Under the pieces are notes generated by a model. The model searched no databases and was not told the origin of the DNA. It saw only the letters and a program-made list of their open reading frames with translations. From contig NZ_JAJAGO010000007.1 in the NCBI RefSeq assembly GCF_025165795.1, forward strand, positions 1 through 64,000: 64,000 nt of DNA, read 5' to 3'. Source of the stretch: Streptomyces gossypii (GTDB taxonomy: Bacteria > Actinomycetota > Actinomycetes > Streptomycetales > Streptomycetaceae). Positions within the stretch are counted from its first letter, which is position 1; each line of letters starts with the position of its first letter. Both the position numbers and the translations under genes were made by a program. Of this stretch, positions 18,565-26,822 are shown in pieces.

Positions 18565-19866
18565 GTGCCGCTAATAAACAAACTCCGGACCACCCGCATC
18601 GGTGATAGAGTTCCCGGCCGGACCGCCGATCACCCTTCCCAACGACCCCAGGATCCCGCACTGACCCGGCTGAGGGTAGCGCTCACCGCGTTCTTCGCCC
18701 TCGACGGACTGCTCTTCGCCGGCTGGGTCGTGCGCATCCCGGCGATCAAGGCACAGACCGGCGCCTCCGCCGGCGATCTCGGCCTGGCGCTGCTCGGCGT
18801 CTCCGGCGGCGCAGTGGCGACGATGACGCTCACCGGCGGACTGTGCCGGCGCTTCGGCAGCCGCCGGGTGACCGTGGCGGCGAGCGTGCTGCTCTCGCTG
18901 AGCATCGCGCTGCCCGCGCTCACCCACTCCGTGCTCACCCTCGGTCTCGTCCTGCTGGTCTTCGGCACCGCCTACGGCGCGGTCAACGTGGCCATGAACA
19001 GCGCGGCGGTGGACCTGGTGGCGGCGCTGCGGCGCCCGGTGATGCCCAGCTTCCACGCCGCGTTCAGTCTCGGCGGCATGGTCGGCGCTGGCGTGGGCGG
19101 GCTGCTTGCCGGGTCGCTGGGCCCCGCCCCGCACCTGCTGCTGCTCGCCGTGACGGGCCTGCTGATCACGGCCCTGGCCGCCCGCAGGCTGCTGGCGGGC
19201 ACGCTCCCGCCCGTCGGGACGGCAGCGGGCGACGGCTCGCAGGTGGACCCCGAGCAGGACTCCACCACGACCGGCACCGGCACCGGCACCCGCTCGGGCT
19301 CCGGCACCGGCACCCGTGCGGCGGGCCGCACCCGCACGCTGGTGACCGTGCTCGGACTCATCGCCCTGTGCACGGCCTACGGTGAGGGCGCGCTCGCCGA
19401 CTGGAGCGCACTGCACCTGACCGACGATCTCGGCGCCAGCGCGGGAGTCGCGGCGGCGGGCTACTCCGTCTTCGCCCTCGCCATGACCATCGGCCGCCTC
19501 TCAGGCACCTTCCTGCTGCAGCGGCTCGGCCAGAGCCGTGCGCTGACGGCGGGCGGCGCGGTCGCGGCCTGCGGCATGCTGCTCGGTTCGCTGGCCCCGA
19601 CGGTCTGGCTGGCGCTGACCGGCTTCGTGATCACCGGGCTCGGCCTGGCGAACATCTTCCCGATCGCCATCGCCCGCGCGGGCGCCCTCGCGGGCCCGAG
19701 CGGCGTCGCGGCGGCCTCCACCCTCGGCTACGGCGGCATGCTGCTCGGTCCGGTCGCCATCGGCTTTCTCGCCGAGTGGTTCTCGCTGACGCTCGCGCTC
19801 ACCACGGTGGCGCTGCTGGCGGCGGTGGCGGCGGCCGTCGCGTACGGGGTGCGGCGCATGGTGTGA
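18565..19866 (+). CDS. MFS transporter
   Basis: The 433-residue protein has about 12 membrane helices. It opens with TAFFALDGLLFAGWVVRIPAIK and includes the loop motif CRRFGSRRV after helix 2. The central cytoplasmic loop (about 205-255) is a low-complexity Gly/Thr/Ser tract (repeats of GTGT) encoded by short DNA repeats. The pattern resembles fucose/sugar-type or Bsr-like MFS carriers often paired with ROK regulators. The exact start is uncertain: GTG 18565 fits a leaderless promoter, but homology starts about 35 residues later. It ends just before a 16-bp palindrome. Confidence 0.85.
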   Translation: MPLINKLRTTRIGDRVPGRTADHPSQRPQDPALTRLRVALTAFFALDGLLFAGWVVRIPAIKAQTGASAGDLGLALLGVSGGAVATMTLTGGLCRRFGSRRVTVAASVLLSLSIALPALTHSVLTLGLVLLVFGTAYGAVNVAMNSAAVDLVAALRRPVMPSFHAAFSLGGMVGAGVGGLLAGSLGPAPHLLLLAVTGLLITALAARRLLAGTLPPVGTAAGDGSQVDPEQDSTTTGTGTGTRSGSGTGTRAAGRTRTLVTVLGLIALCTAYGEGALADWSALHLTDDLGASAGVAAAGYSVFALAMTIGRLSGTFLLQRLGQSRALTAGGAVAACGMLLGSLAPTVWLALTGFVITGLGLANIFPIAIARAGALAGPSGVAAASTLGYGGMLLGPVAIGFLAEWFSLTLALTTVALLAAVAAAVAYGVRRMV

Positions 19867-19882
19867 CCGGCACCGGTGCCGG
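19867..19882. terminator. 16-bp GC palindrome after the MFS gene
   Basis: ccggcaccggtgccgg is a perfect palindrome starting at the base after the MFS stop. It could fold as a hairpin terminator, although the loop would be minimal. Confidence 0.35.
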
Positions 19883-19942
19883 TACCGCGACTGCGGTCCT
19901 CCGGGCATACCGCACCCGTGGCTCCAGTGGCAGAATCACCGC

Positions 19943-20257
19943 ATGGACTCACAGCGGCAGTCAGGCACGGCGCCGATGGCGGCCAGGCGCCTCCCCCACC
20001 GCCGAGCGCGGTCCCACGCCGAGCGCGACGCCATGACCGTGGAGATCGGCTTCGCGCTGGTCAGCGGCGGGCTGCTGGCCGGTGCTGTCTTCCTGGCGCT
20101 CGCCAGCCCGGCGCTCTTCGGAAACGCCTCGTCGGGGTGGATCCAGTACGCCCAGTGGGCGGGCGGCAGCGTGTTCGTGGGGCGGGTGCTGTGGGTGCTG
20201 CTGCGCTGGCCCGGCCGTCAGCCCAGCCAGCCGGGACGCACCAGCCCGGATTCGTAG
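19943..20257 (+). CDS. DUF6332-like small membrane protein
   Basis: This is a 104-residue protein with a basic N-terminus containing RSHAERDAMTVEIG, two membrane helices (about 37-57 and 70-90) and a short polar tail ending QPSQPGRTSPDS. The SHAERDA..VEIGFAL pattern matches the Streptomyces DUF6332 family as I remember it. The function is unknown. Its 3' end overlaps the convergent response-regulator gene by 40 bases. Confidence 0.65.
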   Translation: MDSQRQSGTAPMAARRLPHRRARSHAERDAMTVEIGFALVSGGLLAGAVFLALASPALFGNASSGWIQYAQWAGGSVFVGRVLWVLLRWPGRQPSQPGRTSPDS

Positions 20258-20883
20258 GCCAGGACGACCAGCTGGGCCCGGTCCCGGGCGCCGAGCTTGA
20301 CCATCGTCCGGCTGACGTGCGTCTTGGCGGTGAGCGGGGAGACGACCAGCCGCCGGGCGATCTCCACGTTGGAAAGCCCGATGCCGACAAGCGCCATGAC
20401 CTCCCGCTCCCGCTCGGTCAGTTCGGTGAGCGCGGCGGCCTCAGCGGGTTCCTTGGAGCGGGCGGCGAACTCCGCGATCAGCCGCCGGGTGACCCCGGGC
20501 GACAGCAGTGCGTCACCCTCGACGACCGCGCGCACCGCACGCACCAGCTCCTCCGGCTCGGTGTCCTTCACAAGGAAGCCTGCGGCTCCGGAGCGGATCG
20601 CCTCGAAGACGTACTCGTCGAGTTCGAAGGTGGTCAGGATGACGACCTTGACGTCCCTCAGCTCGGGGTCCTCGGTGATGCGCCGGGTGGCGGCGAGACC
20701 GTCGAGGAGCGGCATCCGGATGTCCATCAGCACCAGCGCCGGGCTCAGCTCGCGGACCAGAGTGAGCGCTTCCTCCCCGTCCGCGGCCTCCCCCACCACC
20801 TCTATGTCCGGCTGCGCGTCGAGCAGCGCGCGGAATCCCGCACGGACCAGCAGCTGATCGTCGGCCAGCAGTACGCGGATCAC
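20218..20883 (-). CDS. NarL/FixJ-family response regulator
   Basis: The 221-residue response regulator has a receiver domain (1-120; phosphoacceptor Asp in LVLMDIRMPLLDG, Lys in FLVKDTEPEEL) and a LuxR-type helix-turn-helix (about 150-210, LTEREREVMALVGIGLSNVEIARRL). It overlaps the stop of the histidine kinase gene (ATGA) and is the last gene of the MMPL-kinase-regulator operon. Likely targets are the operon itself and perhaps envelope or efflux genes; no binding motif was identified. Confidence 0.95.
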   Translation of the reverse strand: MIRVLLADDQLLVRAGFRALLDAQPDIEVVGEAADGEEALTLVRELSPALVLMDIRMPLLDGLAATRRITEDPELRDVKVVILTTFELDEYVFEAIRSGAAGFLVKDTEPEELVRAVRAVVEGDALLSPGVTRRLIAEFAARSKEPAEAAALTELTEREREVMALVGIGLSNVEIARRLVVSPLTAKTHVSRTMVKLGARDRAQLVVLAYESGLVRPGWLG

Positions 20884-22145
20884 TGTGCCTCCCTCTCCGG
20901 TGATCCGCTCACCGTATCCGGGGCCCTCAGCGGCAGTTGGGCCAGCACGCGGAATCCCCCGCCCCCGCGTGGACCGGCGCTCACCGTGCCGCCCAGGACG
21001 GCGGCACGCTCACGCATGCCGACCAGGCCGTTGCCTCCGCCGGAGGGGCCGTTCTCGGCCGCCGGTCCGTCGTCGTCGATACGGATGCGTACCTCGTCGT
21101 CCCCGTAGCTCAGCAGCACACGGGCCTCCCGCGAACCGGAGTGCCGCATCACGTTCGTCAGCGCCTCCTGGATGATCCGGAAGGCGGCCAGATCCGTCCC
21201 GGGCGGCAGCGGCACCGCGCTGCCCTCCGTACGGGTGCCGACCCGGAGCCCCGCGCCCGCCGCCTGCTCGGCCAGCTCCGGGAGGCGGTCCAGGCCAGGT
21301 GCGGGCGCACGGGGCGCGTCGCCGGGCGTGCGCAGAGTGTCCAGGACATGGCGGACCTCCCCGAGCGCCTCCTTGCTGGCGGCCTTGATCGTCTTCAGCG
21401 CGCTGCGGGCCTGTGCGGGATCGGAGTCCAGCAGCGCGAGCCCCATGCCCGCCTGCACGTTGATGACGGAGATGCTGTGCGCCAGGACGTCGTGCAGCTC
21501 CCGCGCGATCCGCATGCGTTCCTCGTCGGCACGGCGCGCTTCGGCCGCCTCCCGCTCCTCGCGCTGCCGGGCCCACTGCTCCCGGCGGACCCGTACGAGC
21601 TCCCCCGCCGCGGCGACGGCCACCAGCCACGCGGCGGACGGCAGCCCGGCGCTCCACCCGACGCCGTCGTCGCCGGAGGGCGGCAGCCAGCGGTAGAGCC
21701 AGACACCGGTCAGCAGCTGGCCCGCCCAGAGCAGCACGAGCGCCGACCAGGCGGCCCGGCGGTGCCCCTCGACGACGGCGCTGAAGACCCCGACGACGGC
21801 GCAGAGGTAGACCGGCCCGACCGGGTATCCGGCCATGAGGTAGACGGTGCACACCGCCGCCGTGCCGAAGGCGGTGATCACCGGGTTCCGCCGGCGGATC
21901 AGCAGCAGCCCCGGACCGAGCACCAGCAGGGCCCGCCCCCAGGTGTCGAGCGGCACCACGTCGGCCGGGAGATGCTCCAGCTGCTTCTCCTCGGCGAAGC
22001 GCGAGCCGCCCAGGGTGACGAGGGTGATCAGGAAGGTGGACACCCAGGGGAGGCGCGCCACAGCCGGCGGCCGCTCCACCCAGCGTTGCCACAGCGGCAC
22101 GCCCGTGGGACTGCGTCGCAGGGGGGCTCGGTTCATATCCGCCAC
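20880..22145 (-). CDS. Sensor histidine kinase, NarX/DesK-like (HisKA_3)
   Basis: This is a kinase of about 421 residues with several N-terminal membrane helices (about 30-190) and little extracytoplasmic sequence, so it may sense membrane state. The HisKA_3 dimerisation domain has the phospho-His in RIARELHDVLAHSIS. The ATPase domain has TNVMRHSGSREARVLL, IDDDGPAAENG and GGGNGLVGMRERAAVLGG. The start is GTG 22145 or ATG 22136, one or ten bases after the MMPL stop. It pairs with the response regulator directly downstream. Confidence 0.93.
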   Translation of the reverse strand: MADMNRAPLRRSPTGVPLWQRWVERPPAVARLPWVSTFLITLVTLGGSRFAEEKQLEHLPADVVPLDTWGRALLVLGPGLLLIRRRNPVITAFGTAAVCTVYLMAGYPVGPVYLCAVVGVFSAVVEGHRRAAWSALVLLWAGQLLTGVWLYRWLPPSGDDGVGWSAGLPSAAWLVAVAAAGELVRVRREQWARQREEREAAEARRADEERMRIARELHDVLAHSISVINVQAGMGLALLDSDPAQARSALKTIKAASKEALGEVRHVLDTLRTPGDAPRAPAPGLDRLPELAEQAAGAGLRVGTRTEGSAVPLPPGTDLAAFRIIQEALTNVMRHSGSREARVLLSYGDDEVRIRIDDDGPAAENGPSGGGNGLVGMRERAAVLGGTVSAGPRGGGGFRVLAQLPLRAPDTVSGSPEREAQ

Positions 22146-22146
22146 G

Positions 22147-24438
22147 CTAATCCGGACCAGGTACTCCCGACGTCACCCGGACGCGGTGCCCACAGCTACT
22201 CCCCTGGCAGTACGGCCCGCACGCCCCCTCCTCGCGCGGGGAGCCGGGGCCGGCCCGTGGCGGCTCCTCCCCGTCGCCGAGCCCGATCCGGTCGTGCAGC
22301 CGGCGCAGTGGTCCCGGTGCCCACCAGTTGGCCCGGCCCGCGAGCCGCATGGACGCGGGCAGCAGCACGACCCGGATGAGGGTCGCGTCGACGAGGATGG
22401 TCAGCGCGGTGCCCACCCCCAGTTCCTTGAGGAAGACGACACCGCCGGTGGCGTATGCCGCGAAGGTCAGCGCGAGGATGCCCGCCGCCGCCGTGATCAG
22501 CGGCGCGGTACGCCCGATGCCTGCGGCGACGGCGAGGTCGGTACGGCCGGTGCGTGCGTACTCCTCCTTGATCCGCGACAGCAGGAAGACCTCGTAGTCC
22601 ATCGAGAGCCCGTAGGTGACGCAGAACATCAGTACCGGGATGCTGGGCTCGATCGAGCCGGTGGGGGTGAACCCGAGCAGTCCGGACAGATGGCCCTCCT
22701 GGAAGATCCACACCAGCGCGCCGAACATCACCGACAGGCTGAGCAGGTTGAGCACGGTCGCCTTCAGCGGGAGCAGCAGACTGCCCGTCAGCAGGAACAG
22801 CAGGACGAAGGTCGCGGCCACGATCAGCGCGATGACATACGGGAGCCGGTCGAGCAGGGTGTCGCGGAAGTCCGAGGTCTCCGCAGGGTAGCCGCCGACG
22901 ACGGCGTCGAAGGGCGCCGGTGCGCCGCGAACGCGTTCGACGAGTTCCGGCACGTCCCCCCGCATGGCCGCCTGCGTGGGCACGACTTCCAGAACCGCGG
23001 GATCCGCGGCACGGTCGCCGTCGCCGGGCGGGCGGATGAGGCGTCCGTCGCGGTGCACGCCCGTTGCGGAGTCGACCTGGTGGACGCCGGGGATACGGGA
23101 GAGCCGGGCCGCGTAGCGGGCGGTGCCGGAGCCCGCCTGCCGCGCCTCCTTCGCCACGACGTACAGGGTGTCGGTCGGCTCGGCCGCGAACTCGCGGTGG
23201 ATGGTCTCGGACGTGGTGCGCGAGGCGGTGCCCTCGGGCAGCGTGCGTTCGTCCGGCAGCCCGAAGCGCAGCCCGAGCAGCGGCGATCCGGCCAGCAGCA
23301 GGATGCCCAGCACGACCGCGGCTGTGAGCGCCGGGCGGCGCATCACCCGCAGGGCGGTCCGGTGCCAGAACCGTCCGCCCCCTACCGGCTCGCCGGGCCG
23401 CTCCACCCGGTGGCCCCAGCGGGCGAGCGCGGCGGGCAGGACCAGTACCGCACCGCCCAGCGCGGTGATGACCACCAGGATTCCGGCGTAGGCGAAGGAG
23501 CTGAGGAAGAAGAACGGGAAGATCAGCAGCGCCGACAGGGACACGGCGACCGTGACACCGCTGAAGATCACTGTGCGGCCGGCGGTGGCGACCGTACGGA
23601 CCACGGCCTCCTGCTGGCCGAGTCCCCCCGCGCGCTCCTCCCGGTAGCGGGTGATGACGAAGAGGCTGTAGTCGATGCCGAGACCGAGCCCGAGCACCAG
23701 GGCGATGTTCGCCGCGAACGTCGACACCTGGGTGAACTGGGCGAGCACCCGCAGCCCGGCCAGCGTGCCGAGCACCGAGAAGAACCCGACACCGAGGGTG
23801 AGCAGGGCCGCCGTGGCGCGGCGGAAGAAGAGGATGAGCAGGAGCAGCACGGCGGGCAGCACCAGCACCTCGGCGGTCAGGAAGTCCTGCCGGGCCTGTG
23901 CGCTCACCTGCCGGGAGATCTCCTCCTGACCGCCGACCTCGACCGTGATCCGCGAGGTCTCCCGGGCGAGTCGGGGCGAGAGCTCGTCCAGCTCGGCACG
24001 GGTGTCGGTCGCGCTGCCCTCCAGCCGCGCGAGGATCAGGGCACGGGCGCCGTCCTCGCCTCGCAGCGCCCGGCTGCCGCCATCCCAGTAGGAGTTCACC
24101 TCGGTGACCATCCGGTGGGCCTGCAGCTCCTTCCCCAGCGCGCGGGCATCCGCGGCGACCGCCGGGCTGTCGACATGGCCGCCGCGCGCCGTCACCAGCA
24201 GCGCGAGATTGGGGTTGCCCCTCCCGTGCTCCTGACGCAGCAGTTCGGCGGCGCGCACCGACTCGGTACCGGGGGCGTCCCAGCGGGAGAGTTCGAGGTC
24301 GCCCTGCGCCCCCGCGCCGTAGGCCCCCAGGCCCAGCAGCAGCACCAGCGCGGCCAACAGCACCGCGCCGCTCCGCCGCACCACGCGCGCTCCGGTCCGC
24401 GCAAGCGGCCCGTCCCTCCGCCTTCCCTGCCGTGCCAT
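22147..24438 (-). CDS. MMPL/RND-family membrane transporter
   Basis: The 763-residue transporter starts at ATG 24438 after gaggaa. It has the internally duplicated MMPL architecture: one helix near 20-40, a large extracytoplasmic domain, a five- to six-helix bundle (about 195-370, with IALVLGLGLGIDYSLFVITRYREE), a second domain, and a second bundle (about 545-720, with VTYGLSMDYEVFLLSRIKEEY). The paired GxxxDY motifs in the membrane resemble proton-relay motifs of the family. It exports lipids or hydrophobic compounds in relatives. Being first in an operon with a two-component system suggests control of envelope transport. Confidence 0.93.
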   Translation of the reverse strand: MARQGRRRDGPLARTGARVVRRSGAVLLAALVLLLGLGAYGAGAQGDLELSRWDAPGTESVRAAELLRQEHGRGNPNLALLVTARGGHVDSPAVAADARALGKELQAHRMVTEVNSYWDGGSRALRGEDGARALILARLEGSATDTRAELDELSPRLARETSRITVEVGGQEEISRQVSAQARQDFLTAEVLVLPAVLLLLILFFRRATAALLTLGVGFFSVLGTLAGLRVLAQFTQVSTFAANIALVLGLGLGIDYSLFVITRYREERAGGLGQQEAVVRTVATAGRTVIFSGVTVAVSLSALLIFPFFFLSSFAYAGILVVITALGGAVLVLPAALARWGHRVERPGEPVGGGRFWHRTALRVMRRPALTAAVVLGILLLAGSPLLGLRFGLPDERTLPEGTASRTTSETIHREFAAEPTDTLYVVAKEARQAGSGTARYAARLSRIPGVHQVDSATGVHRDGRLIRPPGDGDRAADPAVLEVVPTQAAMRGDVPELVERVRGAPAPFDAVVGGYPAETSDFRDTLLDRLPYVIALIVAATFVLLFLLTGSLLLPLKATVLNLLSLSVMFGALVWIFQEGHLSGLLGFTPTGSIEPSIPVLMFCVTYGLSMDYEVFLLSRIKEEYARTGRTDLAVAAGIGRTAPLITAAAGILALTFAAYATGGVVFLKELGVGTALTILVDATLIRVVLLPASMRLAGRANWWAPGPLRRLHDRIGLGDGEEPPRAGPGSPREEGACGPYCQGSSCGHRVRVTSGVPGPD

Positions 24439-24641
24439 GCGGGTGGTTCCTCTCCGTACGGGATGTGTGCGGCCAGGCTCGCCCGCGCCGCTGACCGTCC
24501 GCTGGAAGATCCACTGGAAGGCGCGGGGAGGGTGCGGCAGGGCGGGGAGGCTCGGCTCAATCCGGCGGACTGCTGGGAAGCCGGGCGAGACCGCTGCTCC
24601 GGGCAGGACGTAGGCTCGTCGGCAGCGAGGGAAGGGCACGA

Positions 24642-25448
24642 ATGGCCGGTAGGACCCGATTTGAGATGCTCGGCCCGCTGCGGGCGGTGCGCGGCGGCAG
24701 CGAACTGGCCCTGGGGCCACCCCGGCAGCGGGCGGTGCTGGCCGTACTGCTGCTGCAGGAGGGCCACTCCATGCCCTACCGGTCGCTGGTCGAAGCGGTG
24801 TGGGGTGCCGAACCGCCCGTCCACGTGCGCAATCTCGTACAGAAGTACGTGTCGGGGCTGCGGCGCGCGTTCGCGGAAGCGGACTCGGGCCCAGGCCCAG
24901 GCCCAGACTCAGGCGCGCCGGAACTCGTGTGGACCGGCAGCGGTTACCGGCTGAGCCACGCCTCGGTCGACGACCTGCTGGAGCGGCGGGCCCTGCTCCG
25001 CTCCGCGCTGGCCGCGCGCAACGCGGGCGAGCTGCGCAGGAGCGCCGATCTGGCCCGGGAGGCGGAGGCGATGTGGCGCGGGGAGTTCGCCGAGGGGCTC
25101 ACCGGCCCGTATCTGGACGCGGAGCGCATCCGCTGGGCGGAGAAGCGGCTGACGGTGCTGGAGGCGCGCCTCGAAGGGGATCTGGAGTTGGGCCGCTATC
25201 ACGAGTGCGTCCACGAGCTGCTCCGGCAGGTGGCGGCGCATCCGCTGCGTGAACGGCTGGTGTCGCTGTTGATGCTGGCCCTGTACCGCAGTGGGCGCGC
25301 CTCGGACGCCCTGCTGGCGTACGAGAGTGCGCGCCTGCGGATCGCTGCGGAGATGGGGTCGGACCCCGGGCCGGCGCTGCGGGCCCTGCACGGGCGGATA
25401 CTCCGTCAGGAGCCCTCACTGCTGCCCCTCTCCGTGACGGCGGGCTGA
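24642..25448 (+). CDS. SARP-family regulator (short AfsR/RedD type)
   Basis: The 268-residue protein has an N-terminal OmpR-like winged helix (about 8-100, FEMLGPLRAVRGG to GYRLS) and a bacterial transcriptional activation domain (BTAD, about 107-255; DDLLERRALL, RYHECVHELLRQVAAHPLRERL, SDALLAYESARL). It lacks ATPase and TPR domains, like small pathway-specific SARPs. A hexamer repeat (ggccca) encodes GPGPGP within the first domain. It is divergent from the MMPL operon, 200 bp apart. No biosynthetic cluster is visible nearby. The ATG has gagggaaggg upstream. Confidence 0.9.
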   Translation: MAGRTRFEMLGPLRAVRGGSELALGPPRQRAVLAVLLLQEGHSMPYRSLVEAVWGAEPPVHVRNLVQKYVSGLRRAFAEADSGPGPGPDSGAPELVWTGSGYRLSHASVDDLLERRALLRSALAARNAGELRRSADLAREAEAMWRGEFAEGLTGPYLDAERIRWAEKRLTVLEARLEGDLELGRYHECVHELLRQVAAHPLRERLVSLLMLALYRSGRASDALLAYESARLRIAAEMGSDPGPALRALHGRILRQEPSLLPLSVTAG

Positions 25449-26167
25449 CCGGAGAGGGAGTCGCCGGTCAGGCCGAGGCTGCGGGCGAGCCGTACGACGG
25501 CCTGGTCGAAGAACTCGGCGCGGGCGTCCACGACGCGGTTGAGCTGGCCGAAGACCTCGAAACTGACAAGTCCGAACAGCTGCACCCAGGCGGCGACCAG
25601 TTCGGCCACCGCTGGGGCGGGGAGCGGGATGTCGAGTTCGGCGGCGAGACGCTCGGCGTCCGCGCGCAGGCCGGGGGGCAGGGCCGGCGGGCTGCCGGGT
25701 GCGCCGAGCGTGCCGTGGGCGTGCGCGTCGCGTGCCACCGCGATCAGGGCGAGGCCGACCCGTGCGGCGGGCCCCGTGGTGACGAGCGGGGCAGAGTATC
25801 CCGGCACCGGGGAGCCGTAGATCAGCGCGTATTCGTGCGGATGTTCCAGGGCCCAGGCGCGCACCGCCCGGCATACGGCCTGCCAGCGGACGAGCGGCGG
25901 GCCTGCCGGGGGCCCGGCCGCCGCGAGGGCGCGCTCGGCATCGGCGCCCAGCGCGTCGTACGCGTCGACGATCAGTGCGGTCAGCAGCTCGTCGCGGCTG
26001 GGGTAGTAGCGGTAGAGGGCTGAGGAGGCGATGCCCAGTGTCCGGGCGACGGCGCGCAGCGAGAGTCTCCCGGCACCCTCCTCGGCCAGCTGGCGGCGGG
26101 CCTCGTCCTTGATTGCCGCGGTGATCTCGGTGCGGGCGCGCTCCCGGGCGCCGGTGATCCTGCTCAT
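25406..26167 (-). CDS. TetR/AcrR-family repressor
   Basis: This is a 253-residue regulator with an N-terminal helix-turn-helix (about 18-65, LSLRAVARTLGIASSALYRYYPSRDELL) and a TetR_C_33-like ligand domain with a WALEHPHEYALIYGSPVPGY signature. It is divergent from the deazaflavin-dependent oxidoreductase gene; the 145-bp gap holds several copies of an AGAGCA-N-TGCTCT palindrome, its likely operators. It converges with, and overlaps by 43 bases, the SARP gene. ATG 26167 begins the family similarity although the upstream codons are also open. Confidence 0.92.
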   Translation of the reverse strand: MSRITGARERARTEITAAIKDEARRQLAEEGAGRLSLRAVARTLGIASSALYRYYPSRDELLTALIVDAYDALGADAERALAAAGPPAGPPLVRWQAVCRAVRAWALEHPHEYALIYGSPVPGYSAPLVTTGPAARVGLALIAVARDAHAHGTLGAPGSPPALPPGLRADAERLAAELDIPLPAPAVAELVAAWVQLFGLVSFEVFGQLNRVVDARAEFFDQAVVRLARSLGLTGDSLSGQPAVTERGSSEGS

Positions 26168-26208
26168 GCGGGTAAGTGTGCCAGCTTTCGGAGCAGTGAC
26201 ACAAAACG

Positions 26209-26221
26209 AGAGCACTGCTCT
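26209..26221. promoter_or_regulatory. Probable TetR operator 1 (AGAGCA-C-TGCTCT)
   Basis: This is a perfect 13-bp palindrome with a one-base centre, 42 bp before the TetR start. A half-like copy (gagcagtga) lies at 26191-26199. Confidence 0.7.
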
Positions 26222-26280
26222 TGCTTTTCTCTTCACGCTGGTGCCATACTCACATCAGACGGAAGCACTGATCTCAAAAG

Positions 26281-26293
26281 AGAGCAGTGCTCA
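26281..26293. promoter_or_regulatory. Probable TetR operator 2 (AGAGCA-G-TGCTCA)
   Basis: This is the same palindrome with one changed end base, 72 bp centre to centre from operator 1 and 20 bp before the oxidoreductase start. A third, weaker copy (aagcactgatct) lies at 26263-26274. The location would block the oxidoreductase promoter. Confidence 0.7.
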
Positions 26294-26312
26294 CACACAT
26301 CAGGAGGACGCC

Positions 26313-26822
26313 ATGGCACCGGACATGAAGGCACACGACGACGCACAGGCCAACGCCCCGCAGGCACAGCACTACATGAAGCCCGGGAAGCTGGAGATCG
26401 CCCTGCTGCACCGGCCGATGACCTGGCTCAACCGGCACGGCATCGCCCTGAACGGCAAGGGAGTACTCGCCGTCCGCGGCCGCACGAGCGGCGAGTGGCG
26501 CGTCACCCCGGTCAACCCGCTCTCCCACCAGGGCCGGCGCTATCTCGTGGCACCGCGCGGCCATACCCAGTGGGTGCGCAACCTGCGCGCCGCCGGCACC
26601 GGCGAGATCCGTGTGGGCAAGCGCGCCGAGCCGTTCACCGCGGTCGAGGTCGCGGACGCCGACAAGCCCGAACTGCTGCGCACCTACCTCAAGCGCTGGG
26701 GCTGGGAGGTGGGGCGTTTCTTCGGCGGCGTCACCGCGAAGTCCAGCGACGAGGAGCTGCTCCAGGCCGCGCCCAAGCACCCGGTCTTCCTGATCACTCC
26801 GCTCGAGGGACCGGCTCGCTGA
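26313..26822 (+). CDS. Deazaflavin (F420)-dependent nitroreductase family protein
   Basis: The 169-residue split-barrel protein belongs to the Ddn-like family. Visible are VLAVRGRTSGEWRVTPVNPLSHQGRRYLVAPRG (the TSG.WR.TPV core) and HTQWVRNLRAAGTGEIRVG. These enzymes use reduced F420 to reduce quinones, nitro compounds or other electrophiles. The start is very clear, with aggagg seven bases before the ATG. Probable TetR operators directly upstream suggest induction by a small-molecule substrate. The 3' end overlaps the convergent flavoprotein gene by 29 bases. Confidence 0.88.
   Translation: MAPDMKAHDDAQANAPQAQHYMKPGKLEIALLHRPMTWLNRHGIALNGKGVLAVRGRTSGEWRVTPVNPLSHQGRRYLVAPRGHTQWVRNLRAAGTGEIRVGKRAEPFTAVEVADADKPELLRTYLKRWGWEVGRFFGGVTAKSSDEELLQAAPKHPVFLITPLEGPAR

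Noticed and set aside
19255..19325. Short repeats in the MFS gene as a possible CRISPR or regulatory array
   Set aside because: They are in-frame simple repeats coding a Gly/Thr loop; no spacer-repeat structure.
24439..24720. 94-codon upstream extension of the MMPL gene
   Set aside because: It would overlap the divergent SARP start; ATG 24438 with gaggaa and a basic residue-rich start is convincing.
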